This document shows positions 11,303-22,844 of a stretch of 64,000 nucleotides of DNA, piece by piece. The stretch is from Saccharina japonica. Lineage: Eukaryota; Sar; Phaeophyceae; Laminariales; Laminariaceae. Within the stretch, counting starts at the first letter, position 1. Each line of letters starts with the position of its first letter. Position numbers and translations under genes: made by a program. The stretch lies in contig MEHQ01000241.1 in NCBI GenBank assembly GCA_008828725.1, positions 78,527 to 142,526 on the forward strand, given 5' to 3'. The notes beneath the pieces were generated by a model. That model worked only from the letters and a program-made list of their open reading frames with translations. It did not search any database and had not been told where the DNA came from.

Positions 11303-11863
11303 TACGTAGGTCATGGGTAACATTTGTATCTCAGGAGCCGGATCAATCCGACGCCTTTTTTATCACGGAAAGTGCCTCTTATTACTCAAACCCGACTGGC
11401 CATACCCCTGATACCAAAAAACGAATTTGAAAAGTGGCGGTTTCTCCGGCTGCTGATGATACGGTTTTAACTCAGACTTTCGACGAGGACGCGGAACACA
11501 AGTAGGTGAACCTACCCTGGGCCCTCTAGTTCGACCGTGTGTAGCGTCCTACGTGGCCATAGCAGAGTGTAGATACCAAACAGGAGCTCCGAAGCGATCA
11601 ACATTCTTGCTGCTAAGCACTTTCGTTTCGTGATGCAAACACAGCAATATGCCTGACCTCCCTTGCAGGTCCAAGAGCCCCAATACTTCTTCTTAGAGAC
11701 TATATAATGACCAAGCTATAATGTTGGTCGGGAGCAGGTATGAGCATTAGAACCGAAGCTACAGTATGCCGTGTTCGGTAAGGAGTGCTGATAAGGCGTT
11801 ATTGTACCAGAAGTAGTATCGCTGCCGTAAAAAAGACGAAAATATACAGGCTGGTTCAAGCAT

Positions 11864-12162
11864 ACCGCCCAAAATGTATTCATTAGCCAATGTCCGCGCC
11901 GTTTTTTGGAGATAGACCCTGAAATTTGGCACACGTGTTGTATGCATCCTATCCGAGTCGTTAACGGATGTTTTTTTTTTTCCCCGCCAGATATTGTTTG
12001 TTTCGTATTTTTTTTATGAAGTATGGGTCTTGAGAGATCCAAAATTTCCGGCGAAAAAAAAAAACATTCGTAAAAGGCTCGGGTAGGGCGCATAAAACAC
12101 GTGTGCCAAACTTCAGGGTCTATCTCGAAAAAACGGCGAGGACATTTGGATTTTTGTGCGGT
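11864..12162. mobile_element. Foldback element with arms of about 120 bp
   Basis: The left arm contains GATAGACCCTGAAATTTGGC and ACACGTGTTGTATGC. The right arm carries their reverse complements, GCCAAACTTCAGGGTCTATC and GCATAAAACACGTGT. Ends near ACCGCCCAAAA and TTTTGTGCGGT also pair. The loop is T-rich. It is non-coding. Confidence 0.75.
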
Positions 12163-12345
12163 AAAGGTGCAATAAATCGGCGCTGTCTCGTAAGTACCTA
12201 CTGTAGTTTCAGTACATAATCGGTTTTGGTTGTTAAATATGGCTTAATATTGATCATACGCAGTCAGATCTTCGATTTTTTGCGTGAAACTTTGTACAAA
12301 CATGCCTTGGACCACCTGGAAGCGGCTCGTTCAGGAAACAAAACG

Positions 12346-12935
12346 GGCTGGAAAAAATGTATTCCTACGGAAACGCCTGACTATTATTGACCTCATTGAA
12401 GGCCTGTGATTGGTCGGGCCACATTTTCGGCGGTAGCGCCAGTTCTAGGTCATTGAAGAAAAAACTGGCAATGTCGCCCCTGTTCATGGCGGTCAGTATG
12501 ATACGGTACCAAATATATATATGTGATATTGGAGTTGCTATATTGCATGCGGCATTCGTGACTGACGAAATTTGGGGTGATATGCCTGAACCAGCTCGTA
12601 TATATATTTCAAGACTCAAGTACTACAGCAGTCGTAGCTCCTCCTTTTTTTATTCGACCGAAGGAACCCCTTAATAGACGGAAATGATACCCCCCACGAA
12701 TACCGACAGTAGCATTTATATATCTACTCGAATGGGACATATTTGATATACATAGTGAGCGCCATGAACAGCGGAAAAGGATGGCATGGTCGTTTTTTTT
12801 TGTTCGTTGTCCTAGGGCTGGCGGTAGTGGAGAAAATGTGTCCCGACCAACCACGGGCCTTAAATACGGTCGGTAACAGGCAGGCGTTTCCGTAGGAAAA
12901 AACATTTTATATTTTTATTTTTAAAAAATCCAGCC
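12346..12935. mobile_element. 590-bp foldback/MITE with arms of about 190 bp
   Basis: Both ends carry GGCTGGA followed within 50 bp by CCTACGGAAACGCCTG, in inverted orientation. Pairing continues inward through TGATTGGTCGGGCCACATTT on the left versus the inverted AAAATGTGTCCCGACCAACC on the right, and through CTGTTCATGGCG versus CGCCATGAACAG. The open frames inside read through the arms and are not genes. Confidence 0.8.
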
Positions 12936-13239
12936 TGTCCTGTGACCGCGGACTACAAGCAGTACCTTTTTCGCGACCTGTTAATAAATATGAGAACAAC
13001 AACTATTCTGTAAATTTTTAAAACCAACTAAAATGCAAATTCGAAAAAAACTCGCCTTTCGTCATTTCGTCCAGAACTCCCAACGCGCTGGTTTTTTTTC
13101 ATGTTGACACTGAGAATGAGTGTAGGTCGTTTTCCCGTTTTGTCGAGCACCCTTGGGGGGGGCACAGGAGTGTGCTATTCAATGGCGCGGCCCGTCAACT
13201 TGTGTCCAATACTACAAAAAATACAGGAAGCGGTAGCAG

Positions 13240-14055
13240 TTTTTCCTAATGCTGTGTATGCATGAAGTGGTTGTTGGCTGGCGTAGCATACTACTGTAGT
13301 ATCGGCAGATATGATATCTATACATATGATTGGTAGTAAGGATCGTTGGCATGGCGCGTGGGCAAAAAGCTAAAAAAAAAAAAGGAACAGCACCAGGGCT
13401 TCCCACGTGGCCCCCCAGCGTAGTACTAGCTTGGCCCGACGCCGCTAAACTTCACAGTGCGGACGGGATGTGGTGCGATCGACGTGGTATAGCCGTTCCT
13501 GACTCTCTGAACGATCTATAGCTCGAACTCGGGTAGAGGGGTCACTTTTTGTATTTCTTTTTTTCAGCGGCTCAGAGACACTCGAGCGAAAGGCTGCTAC
13601 CACCCTACAGATAGATGCTCCGTCGCAGCCTTGAGCTTTGTTTTTTTTTTTTGTCTGAGGGCGATGGGCGCCGCTATCGGGTCGTATTTGACGCTGTGCG
13701 CCAAGCAGATGTATATGTACTTCAAAGTCCGTTTTGGAAGGAGGGGTGCACTGCCAGCCCCTCGCGCGAGTTGCCTCGACCAAAATGGGGGTATCTCCCC
13801 TACCGTATACCGTACGCTCTATACCGTAGGCCCTACCTGGTATACCGTTTCGGGAAAACAGCTTGTTTCGTGGGGCAGGTGCTAGTATTAGCGAGAAATG
13901 AGCGTTGCCGTAGCCCCAATGGGTGTATGAAGTGAGTGAAATTATTGTTGGCTGGCGTCACCAGGTATGATAGGCGGATGGTCACGATCATTGGTGTGGC
14001 GCGTGGGCTAAACTCAAAAAAAAAAAAAAAAAACACCAGGGCTTATCACGTCGTC
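13240..14055 (+). repeat. Direct repeat pair with internal A runs
   Basis: Segments 13240-13410 and 13905-14055 share GTTGTTGGCTGGCGT, GATCRTTGG, TGGCGCGTGGGC, an A run of 12-18 and CACCAGGGCTT. The A runs suggest retroposed copies, but the repeat continues past the A run, so a simple poly-A tail does not explain it. The following segment 13430-13580 recurs at 15415-15475 plus 15945-16050, interrupted there by a MITE. Confidence 0.6.
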
Positions 14056-14089
14056 TCTGGTGAAGGATATTGACTGCGACAACGGGACG

Positions 14090-15400
14090 TTCGTTATTTG
14101 TTTTAATACCGTCCCTCGAAAACCGTTCCGGTATGTTTTCCGGTATTTTTCGGTATCCCAGAAAAACTTTCGGTATTTCTTCCGGCATTTTCCGGTACCC
14201 CAGCGAAACGAATGTCGGTATTTCTCGGCATTCCAGACAATCGCGCCGGCTGTATGCCGTTGGCTGAACTCGGTACAGGGAAAGGTTCTACTTAAGGCTT
14301 CCGCCCGAGCCACGAGCCGAAGACTCGGTGCGACCCCCCGCCAGGGGCCCCCGGAGGGCCGCCGGAGCCCCCCCGGAGGGCCCCCGCAGGAAACAAAATG
14401 GACATTAATATGCGTAGACAATGCGTAAATATACTCAAAATGTGAGTCTTACAACCTCCTTTTACTCTATCGTAGTAGGCGGGCATCAAGTTCCTTCAAG
14501 CATAAGGAAACACTATATTATATACAGTACATACTGGCACCAAGTAAAAAAAGTACAAAGCCAAACATAAAAAGAAAGAAAACAAACGAGAATGAAAACG
14601 AAAACGAAAACGAAAACGTGACCTATGGCCAAATGGTCCTGGACAAACACTCTGCGCCTACGGCGAAAATAAGTGCAGCACCAAAAAACGGAGGTGCAGC
14701 AAGCCGCACATTGACACCAGCCCATGGTGCGCTAAGCAGAATTCTCGCGAAATAAGTGTTCCAGCGCACGGCCGCACCGCCTAACTACGTACTTCGTATA
14801 AGCCTGGTACCGAACATGGTACAACATTAGCGCATAGGAATACACGCAGCATGCAGAACCCAGCAGCAACATCAGTATTTCATTACCAATCGAATATTAA
14901 CAAGGTTCACCCCTGCAGTGTGTATATAGTTGTTGTGGGTATAGCACGATCACACATACATCACAAAACCAACACGGGAGCTGTGTAAGCTGTAGGCTGT
15001 AGGCTGCAGGCTGCAGGCCGTATGCGTTTAACAGTAGTAGTATGTCCTATTATTTAGGCTTTCTTGCGGGGAGGATGGCAAAAAATGCAGAAGCAATACG
15101 TATTACGGTGGTATCGGTATTTTATTTCGGCATCGGTAAAATGCCCTGTAAGTCGTGAGTAGTGGTCCGTTGTGGTTCGCTTTTAGGCCGTAGGTGTTGT
15201 TATATGCCGTACGGGGACCTTCCGGAAGAGGGAGGACAAACACCGAAAAATACCGTACTCCGGTATTTCCAGTATTTCGATACCGAAACCGATCCCGTTT
15301 TTTAACGAGTTTCGAAGGTATCGCTTACCGATATCGGATTTCCGGTATTTTCGGTGCGGTTCGGTATCGATATCCATCACTGGTGGTGGTCCCCCACCGT
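14090..15400. repeat. CGGTATTT-rich segments and short microsatellites
   Basis: The words CGGTATTTTCGGTAT and TTCCGGTAT recur at 14130-14245 and 15110-15380. Between them lie (GAAAAC)n at 14590-14620 and a 7-bp repeat CTGTAGG/CTGCAGG at 14990-15020. No gene is seen. Confidence 0.55.
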
Positions 15401-15474
15401 ACGTAGTAGTCACCACCTGGTCCGACGCCGCTTAACTCCACAGAGCGGACATAATGTGGTGAGATACATCCGAC

Positions 15475-15944
15475 GACACATGCTACGGTAGAGGTGCCCC
15501 TTGTATTTTCTGAGGCTACTTACTTGAGGAGCTCTATATACCTCACTCAAAAAAATGTTTTGGGCAAAGCTGCAAGTGCTACCCGATGGAACATTCGGTG
15601 GCCTGACTACTGTACAATGAAAAATATTGCCAATCAAGACCGAAATACAAACGAGTTTGGGTTAAGGGCCCGTTTTAACGAGTATAAAATAAATTCAGTT
15701 TGGAAAAATAAAAATTCAAATTCGCTTTCCATTGGTCAACACACGCACCAGCACCAAAGATTAGGATCTTGGGGTATAATCTTGGGTGGTGGTGCGGGTT
15801 CTGACCAATGAAGAGCGGATTTGATATTTTTTGTTCCAAATTGTTTTTTTTTTTTCTTCGTTAAAACGGGCCCTAAGGAGCCCGATCATTCAAAAACAAG
15901 TTCGGACAAAAAGTGTCACTGGGACCTATATCGTAGCACGCGTC
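15475..15944. mobile_element. MITE family A, copy 2, itself interrupted by a TAA-flanked MITE
   Basis: The left end GACACATGCTACGGTAGAGG and the right end TATCGTAGCACGCGTC match the family A termini. The flanks are CGAC and CCAC, a 4-bp duplication with one mismatch. The element is longer than its relatives because of the 208-bp insertion at 15666-15873. It is itself inserted in a repeat whose uninterrupted copy lies at 13430-13580. Confidence 0.85.
15666..15873. mobile_element. Harbinger/Tourist-like MITE, family B, copy 1
   Basis: This 208-bp element has ends GGGCCCGTTTTAACGA and TCGTTAAAACGGGCCC, flanked on each side by TAA (15663-15665 and 15874-15876). A 3-bp TAA target duplication and GGGCCCGTT-type ends are typical of PIF/Harbinger-derived Tourist MITEs. 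The interior has the inverted words CATTGGTCA and TGACCAATG. It is inserted inside a family A MITE. Confidence 0.88.
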
Positions 15945-16439
15945 CCACGTGGTATATAGCCGTTCCTGATTTCAGACGAGTTGGCGGCAATACATCGCCC
16001 GAGTTTAGGTAAGGGGGTCATATTTCGGACCTCATTTTTCAGCGGGTGAGAACCACCCGGCGAGCGAGTGTCTGCCCGGTTTCGTTGTAGCGTTGAGTTT
16101 TTGTTTGTGCCGGTTTGGCTCCGTGGCATGCACCGCCATGGAATTGTCACGTATTATTAGATACTCTGCGGTCAACAATGACAGTTGATTGAAAGTCCGT
16201 TTTTGATAAAGGTGCGGAGGAGAGAGCCAGTCGCACTAGTGGCCTATACCCGGTGGTGAAGATGATGGCAGCATACATACCCCCCCTACCGTACTCGCTC
16301 GCACGAGTACGAGCCTAACCACGGTACTCGTATTAAATAGTGAACATTGGGAAAAATATAAAGGGGTGTACGCTCTCCTTCCCGTAGCCTTGAGGTTGGT
16401 TCGGGGGGGGGCAGGTACTATAAATAACTATCGTTTGGG

Positions 16440-16545
16440 GGGGGAAGGGGTACTCATGTCATGCATGGCCGTACTCGTTTGGCTATAGACCCTCGCGCCT
16501 CCGTACAGTGCCGGGAGGGAGCAAGTCGGGTTTTCACCGATCATG
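16440..16545 (+). repeat. G-run SINE-like repeat, partial copy
   Basis: A run of G is followed by GTACTCATGTCATGCATGG, then CCATAGACC-like and TCGGGTTTTCACCGA words. These are the head of a repeat found about ten times in the right half of the window (see 47590-47965). Confidence 0.7.
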
Positions 16546-16749
16546 AAAAGTATTGGTTTGGGGGTGAAATGACGTGTGATGTATGTACGATATGAAGTGT
16601 GGTTGATTTGTTGGCGATGGTCGTTGGCGTTTGTAACGGGCGCGCGTGACTTCGCAACGGCGGCACTTGCACGTCCGCGTGAGGAGTCGGTGCGAGTGGC
16701 CTGAACCCGGCATCAATACAGTACGCGACACCAGTTAAGAATCTCTTAA

Positions 16750-16865
16750 TTCTGACCAGGCTGGAATTCTTATGTAAGGCAGGGTGTGTCCTACACTATT
16801 TTCAGTACAAAAGAGAGGTCATCTTCTTATTTTCTTCTGAAAATCCAGCCTTAAATTAGTAACTG
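16750..16865 (+). mobile_element. Short MITE-like repeat, family C, copy 3
   Basis: The left end has AGGCTGGAATTCTTAT and the right end TTCTGAAAATCCAGCCTTAA, giving inverted AAGGCTGGA-type ends. The interior GGGTGTGTCCTACACTA matches the copy at 372-490. Confidence 0.5.
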
Positions 16866-17059
16866 CCGAGTTCTTAAGTGCTGTCACGTACTGTAGTGAA
16901 GCCGGAGGTATCTCTCCTACCGAGGCCTCGTGAAAAGGTGTAGTAGTATTGGTGTCTGCTCTAATGGGGAGTATTATCCCTAACGAAATGGCTGCTACTC
17001 TCCCGATGGGCCCCTTAGCTTCACGAAAAGGCATGGGCTCTCCATAAACCAGGTTACGC

Positions 17060-18200
17060 TACGTGGCCCCATATCCCGAACCCAGGAATTTCGAGGACCC
17101 TTCGGGCGACGTTAAAAAAATGCTCTCTTCCCAATGCCCGAGAAAAACTAAAATGGGTCAGCGTGCATTTCGACCAGAAGAATCACAAAAAAAAAAAAGT
17201 GGCGGCGGTAGTTGTGGTGGTGTCCGTTGATTGCGAGTTGTTTCCTGGGCCAACAAGCCAGAGTCGACAAAGTGATGCGACGGGGTATGCTAAAGAGGTC
17301 GTACTATTGAAGTGTTCTTTGATAGGACGCAACCTTCGACCGCAAAAGGTTTCGAGTACGCCTTCCCTCACACCACTCCAATGGCGTGTGCCGGCTCTTG
17401 CATCGCCTCAGCCCGCGACCGCTCCGTCCACTACATCGTGTTCTGTAAGGTGCCCGGCTATACCCCCTGCTGGACCGTGTGTCGATAGAGTTGCCTCTTT
17501 GCACCGAACGGCTCGGGCTCGCGATGCCTTCTGGGCTGTGGGCCGAACAGTTAGACAGTAAGAAGAGCGTGGTGAGCTATTAGCCTGGTCAGTAGTCAGT
17601 CGGGGCGCGGACCGATGTTGGTCCGCCGCTGAGAAGGGGATTGGCCCGCTCTGGTGCTGTATTGTAGTCGAACGGTCCGCAAGTTAGTCCGCGACTGCAA
17701 AGATGACAACGACGGAGAGTGGTGTGGTTACTGCTGTAAGGTTCCGAGTCCTTGTGCAAGCACCCTGAGATAATGTGTTGTTTTACACTGGTATCATACA
17801 GAACATGTCATCAAACAAAATACAAATAAATGTGCTTCGGAATATCTTCGAATAGCAGTTCTCGAGCTGAAGTACGCGAGGATGGACGCAACATGGTGCG
17901 TGCTTATATTAGAGGGTGCGTCATATTCTCCTTACAGGGATAGCACCTTATATACTGTAATTTTCCGAGGCTCCTCGTTTAAGGCGCTCCCTACCCCCCT
18001 TTCTTCCCTCTCACCCAGACCCTCTTCACCCAAAAAAACATTTTTTTTATACACTAAATAAATCAACCTTAACCCGGTGAATAATCCCCCCATGGCCTAC
18101 AGTAGGCACATATACGTACAACGATAAGGCGCATGCCTTACAAGGCATGCCTTCTTGGGTAGCTCCTCAACTGAGGAGGCCCGCCAGCCATTCATTTCTA
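17060..18200. other. No gene seen
   Basis: A plus-strand open frame of 132 codons spans 17163-17561 but lacks a recognisable domain. Its start lies by a run of Lys codons from an A run, and it overlaps minus-strand frames of similar length. I cannot support it as a gene. Confidence 0.4.
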
Positions 18201-18202
18201 CA

Positions 18203-18481
18203 GACGCATGCTGCGGTATAGAGGTGCACCATGTGTTTTTCTGAGGCTCCTTACTTGAGGAGGTCTATGCCTCAATACCTGCAGTAGTCTAAACACTGAT
18301 TTTGGACGAAAATAGAAGGGCCATCCAATTAACAGTACCATGGCCTAAAGTATGCAATCAACAATATCAATATTGCAACGCGAGAATGAAAGCCCGACGA
18401 GCTTGAGTTTAAGGAGTCCGATCAGTCAGAAAAAAAAAAATCAACCAAAACATGCTATATACCTCTATCGCAGCACGCGTG
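18203..18481. mobile_element. MITE family A, copy 3
   Basis: The left end is GACGCATGCTGCGGTATAGAGG and the right end CTCTATCGCAGCACGCGT. The interior shares AACAGTACCATGGCCTAAAGT with the copy at 63195-63478 in opposite orientation. The 6.4-kb duplicated block begins inside this element at 18286, so the second block (24957) starts with a truncated copy. Confidence 0.8.
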
Positions 18482-18785
18482 ACTACAACAACAGTTAGGG
18501 CAAAAGGTGCTGCTGCTGTAGTAAAAGGCATGCCCTATCGAGGCATTTTTTTGCTGCTGGTGGCGCCTTCTAACATTCCTACACGCTACACACCAAGGCC
18601 ATTGAAACGTCACCCTTACAGCAGCGGCATCTGTCTGCTGTGTGTACCCCTGACATTGGTCGTGACCCAAACTGCGTGGAACCTACATTATTACAGTAGC
18701 AGTGTAGGACAAGCCAGCCCAGGGTTCGTCGTCGTGTAGCCGGGCAATGCCAGAGGTAATATCCCAGAACACCACTTACTATGTA

Positions 18786-19056
18786 TACGCATGCTACGAT
18801 AGAGAGAGGTGATGCGCCATGATTTTGCCTTTTGAGGGTGGTCACTTATTACTTGAAGAACGCTATACCTCACCCAAAAACCGATTTTGGAGGAGCATAA
18901 AAGTGCTACCCGATTTCACAATCGCAAGACCGAAGTATACCATGAAAAATATTGCAACACAAGAAGATTGAGAGTCCGGCGAAATTGGGTTAAGGAGCCC
19001 GATCGCTCAGAAAATGTTTCCGCCAAAAAGTGCTACCTCTATTATGGTAGCACGTG
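18786..19056. mobile_element. MITE family A, copy 4
   Basis: It has ends ACGCATGCTACGATAGAG and TATTATGGTAGCACGTG and the family interior (GGGTTAAGGAGCCCGATCG). Its duplicate lies at about 25457-25728 in the second block. Confidence 0.75.
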
Positions 19057-20459
19057 CCTGGTACTACGAGTTCTAAAGTAGTTGTTTTGTTTTTAAGCAA
19101 GTCAGCAGTCGCACGTCCTGCTGCGCTGGACAATCAGCAGAAGAAAAGTAGTAGTTAATAATAGTTACCTGGTCTAAGGAAACCGCCACCGAGGACCGCG
19201 ATAGTTCAAGCAGCGTTCACGCCACCACCACCACCACTGACAACAAGAACAACGGAAACAAGCAAGGACAGGACAAACCCGCGGTGTGTGTTCCTACATA
19301 TTGCGGCACGGAGGGCTGGCGAGTACTGCCACGCACTGCTGTCGCCATGCTGCAGAGAAAGACGGAGTTTTCGCTTGCGAAGCCGTCGAAGGGGAGTGCG
19401 CTGGGGTGCTGATTCGCTGGTGTGTCTCTTGTTTGAGGTTTATGCTGTGCGCGGTACCCAGACCAGGCTGAAAGCAGTGCTGTTGCTCATTTTGGTCGTT
19501 GTCGATAGGCTGAGGGAGGCCAAGCGTTTTTGTTTCGTGCCTATGGGTGGCGTTGTCTGCCATCCGGGCTGGCCTAGGACACGAAGGGGGCGCATTACCA
19601 TGTCCCAAAAAAAGTACGGCGGCACTGGTATGTATAGTTAATACCGAGGTATCACACATGTTTTACGCCGTGCCGAGTCCAGAACCATCAGAAATTAATC
19701 CAACACGTCAGGAAAAAATGAACCATTGGGCTGCTGCTTCAGAGCGTGGTATAAATAATAGGTGCATACCGAGTTACCAGCTCCACGGAATAAGCGGACA
19801 ACCAATGGCTCATCCGAAGGCGAATGCCTCTATTATGAGGGGCCATGGTACAAAATAGGACCAAACATTGCTACGGCTGTATGTAGTAAAAATATGTAAA
19901 TATATACGAAGTAGGTTTTTTGTGTACCGCACAGCAGTAGTTTCTATTTACTATGGTCCCCCGTAACAACAAAAAAGCTCTATAAATGCTACTTGTATTA
20001 TACCAGGTGATGACGTTCGAACATACAGCAGTGACTATTAATAACAGTCGAAATAAACTCTGTGACGTCTTAAACTACAATATTAATAGTATGAATTATA
20101 TACGCGTAGTTCATCGATTATTTCAACGAGACGGTATAGAACTAACTACTGATGATGCCACACACCTCTATCTACTGTAGCTACCACTCATTTTTTATGG
20201 GAGAACATTTGCATCAATCAGCATCAGCATGCCGGGCGTGCGTGAGACAATAATTAAGAACGGCGTTTAAAAAAACGGGATGACTTTTTTCGCGTGTGTT
20301 GCTTATTGATCGCGCTCCGTTTCTCAGGTTGTGTACGCATCTACTGTTTCTGGTGTGAGGAGTGAATCTTACAAAGAAAGAAGGATGCTCGGTCGAGTCT
20401 GATGGAACAGTTCCCTATCCATAATGGTTCTTAGTTGTATAGATGTACTGCTGTGTTTG

Positions 20460-21590
20460 CTAAGTATCATCATCACCGGCCGCCGGCAATGTACTGCGGT
20501 CGGCAATGGGCATCAATAGACACCTCACACATAATATATGGTCAGCAAAACAGTGTATTTTGGTGTTTTAGGCAATAGGCGGTTTCCACCAACATGGAAT
20601 TGACTACTGTGTCTGATCTGCTTGCACCCTGGACAATCGTACACCAGGTAGGGAGTCGAAAATTGCCGCTGCAGTATCCGGGAAAGTACTTGCCATTGAC
20701 CATTATTGTCTACCGCAACAGACTGGCAGTGCTGTCTATCGATAGATATCATCGGGAACAACATAGTGCGGGCAATGTTCACAGTAAGACATGTCCGTCA
20801 CAGTGGAGTGGTAAGGTTGTGGATATATTACACCACTATAATATTATGATGCTTCAATAGATGACGGAGAAGCAACCGCGATAGACATTATCCGGATAAT
20901 AGAGCAGTAGTAAAGTTGTCTATCGTCAGACATTACCGCCAACAATAATATATACCGTGCGCAATTGTTATGTGTCCATCAATAGCCATCTCCACCCACA
21001 GTAGACTGATGGTGCGTGTTTTCACACGTCACTAGCGACCCAGCCTATAGACTACACCTATACTGCTATGATGTCGCGTTATGGTGTATGTCGATGGTCA
21101 CTGTTGCCTACCACCGCGGTGTGTAAGATGTTACCGGTAGAAGGGTGGATCAAGACTAATCAAGCAACAGGGCAAAGAAGGACAGACGCTGGTACTGCGG
21201 AATCGGTGAATTATAAAATTCCGCCCGTTCTCTCAAAATGCACACAAGTCCACAATATACCGGTATACAGTATCGACGGATATAGGTTGCACAATTTATT
21301 GCGGCCGGCAATGGTCACCGACGGACACGGTTCACAATCTATTGCGGCGTGTAATGTGTGCACATCAATTGACAGCGTCACTAGTTTATTGTCGGGACAC
21401 CACGACTACTATTGCTCGTATGGCGGCCAAGTTTCCAAAACTATTGCCGCTGACGTTATCTATCGACAGACACCTTCAACAGCCTATTGTGAAGTGTGAC
21501 CAACAATAGACATCGATAGATGATCCCCGTCGTTTGCTGCCGAAACAACAATCTATTGTCAATCGTGTTGCCGTTGTGTTCATTGTCCAG
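20460..21590. repeat. Degenerate repeats of CAATAGACA/CGGCAATG words
   Basis: Short words such as GGCAATG, CATCAATAGACA, CTATCGATAGAT and ACAATCTATTG recur irregularly on both strands. It grades into the CATGG array at 21600. No coding domain was recognised; the open frame at 21068-21499 has none. Confidence 0.4.
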
Positions 21591-21599
21591 GGTATGTAA

Positions 21600-22836
21600 C
21601 CTGCCTTTTTTCGTGGCGCGCCATGGTATTCGCCACGGTGCGCCATGGCATTGACACGGCTCCCATTGCGGAGCGATGCCACGGTATGGGTGGTGGCTTA
21701 CTATTTGCTGATCTCCTCACATGAGGCGTTCAATATATCACCCGGATCATGACTCCGAAGAAGGTTGTTAGCGCAACCCGACCACTATTTGTAGGAGGAG
21801 TTACAGCAGTAGTCCTAAAACCAGTACACGCGCAAAGATTATAATTGTAACCGGTCGTTACTGACTTGAGAAGCTGAACCGATGAAAAAATATGGAGCCT
21901 ATACTATACTATACTATACTATTATCAAACGAAACACCTACCGTGGGACTAGTCTGCCATGACATTTTCATGGTTATTATCATGGTATGGCCACGGGCCA
22001 CCATCGCATCGCCATGGACCACCCTGACATTGCCATGGTGTGTCATGGCGTTCCATGGCATTTCCATTAACCTTCATGGCACGCCATGGCCTTCAGATCC
22101 TTATGGCACGCCATGATTGCCACGAACCTCCGTGGCATGCTATGGCATTGCCATTGCTCTCCATGGCATGCCATGGCATTGCCATGAGCCTTTATTGTAC
22201 ACCATGTCATTGTCATTAACCTCCGTGGCATGTCAGGACATTGTCATTGCTCTCCATGGCACGCAATGGCATTGCCATTAACCTTCATGGTACACCATGG
22301 CAATGCCATGAACCTCCATGGGTTGCCATGGCATTACCATGGACCATCATGGCAATGTCATGGTGTGCCATGGCAGTTCCATTGCAACCCATGGCATTGC
22401 CATGGACTGTCGTGACAATGTCATGCGCATACCATCTCATTACCGCGGGTTACCGTGGCATTGCCATGGACTGTCGTGGCAATGCCGCGATATGTCATGG
22501 CATGGTCACGGCAATGGCATACCATGCGCTACCATGGCAATGCCATGGCGAGACCATGCATACACCACAGTGACTCCATGACATTGCTTGCCAGTGCCAT
22601 GGCATTGCCATGGCATTGCATGGCCATGGTTTTACCATGGCATTACCAAGGACCGTTCCGTGGCACATTGGAATGGTCATGGGGCTGTTCCGTGGCCATG
22701 CCACGGGGCAGTACCATGGCAATGTCATGGTGTGTTCCATGGCATGCCACCAATAAACGTGCCGTGAAATGCCATTGCACGCCATGACAATGCCGTGGTG
22801 GTCCATGGCAATGCCATGGCATGCCATGAAAAAAGT
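21600..22836. repeat. CATGG palindrome array, copy 1
   Basis: About 1.2 kb is made of overlapping short palindromes: CCATGG, GCCATGGC, GGCATGCC and the extended word CCATGGCATTGCCATGG, separated by AACCTCC, GACTGTCG or ACCATC spacers. There is no fixed period. All open frames here, on both strands, translate as Met-Pro-Trp-His-Cys-like repeats and are artefacts of the array. The second copy is at 28272-29508. Confidence 0.9.
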
Positions 22837-22844
22837 CAAACCAT

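Noticed and set aside
17163-17561. 132-codon plus-strand open frame
   Set aside because: No domain, an A-run-derived Lys stretch at the start, and antisense frames of equal quality.
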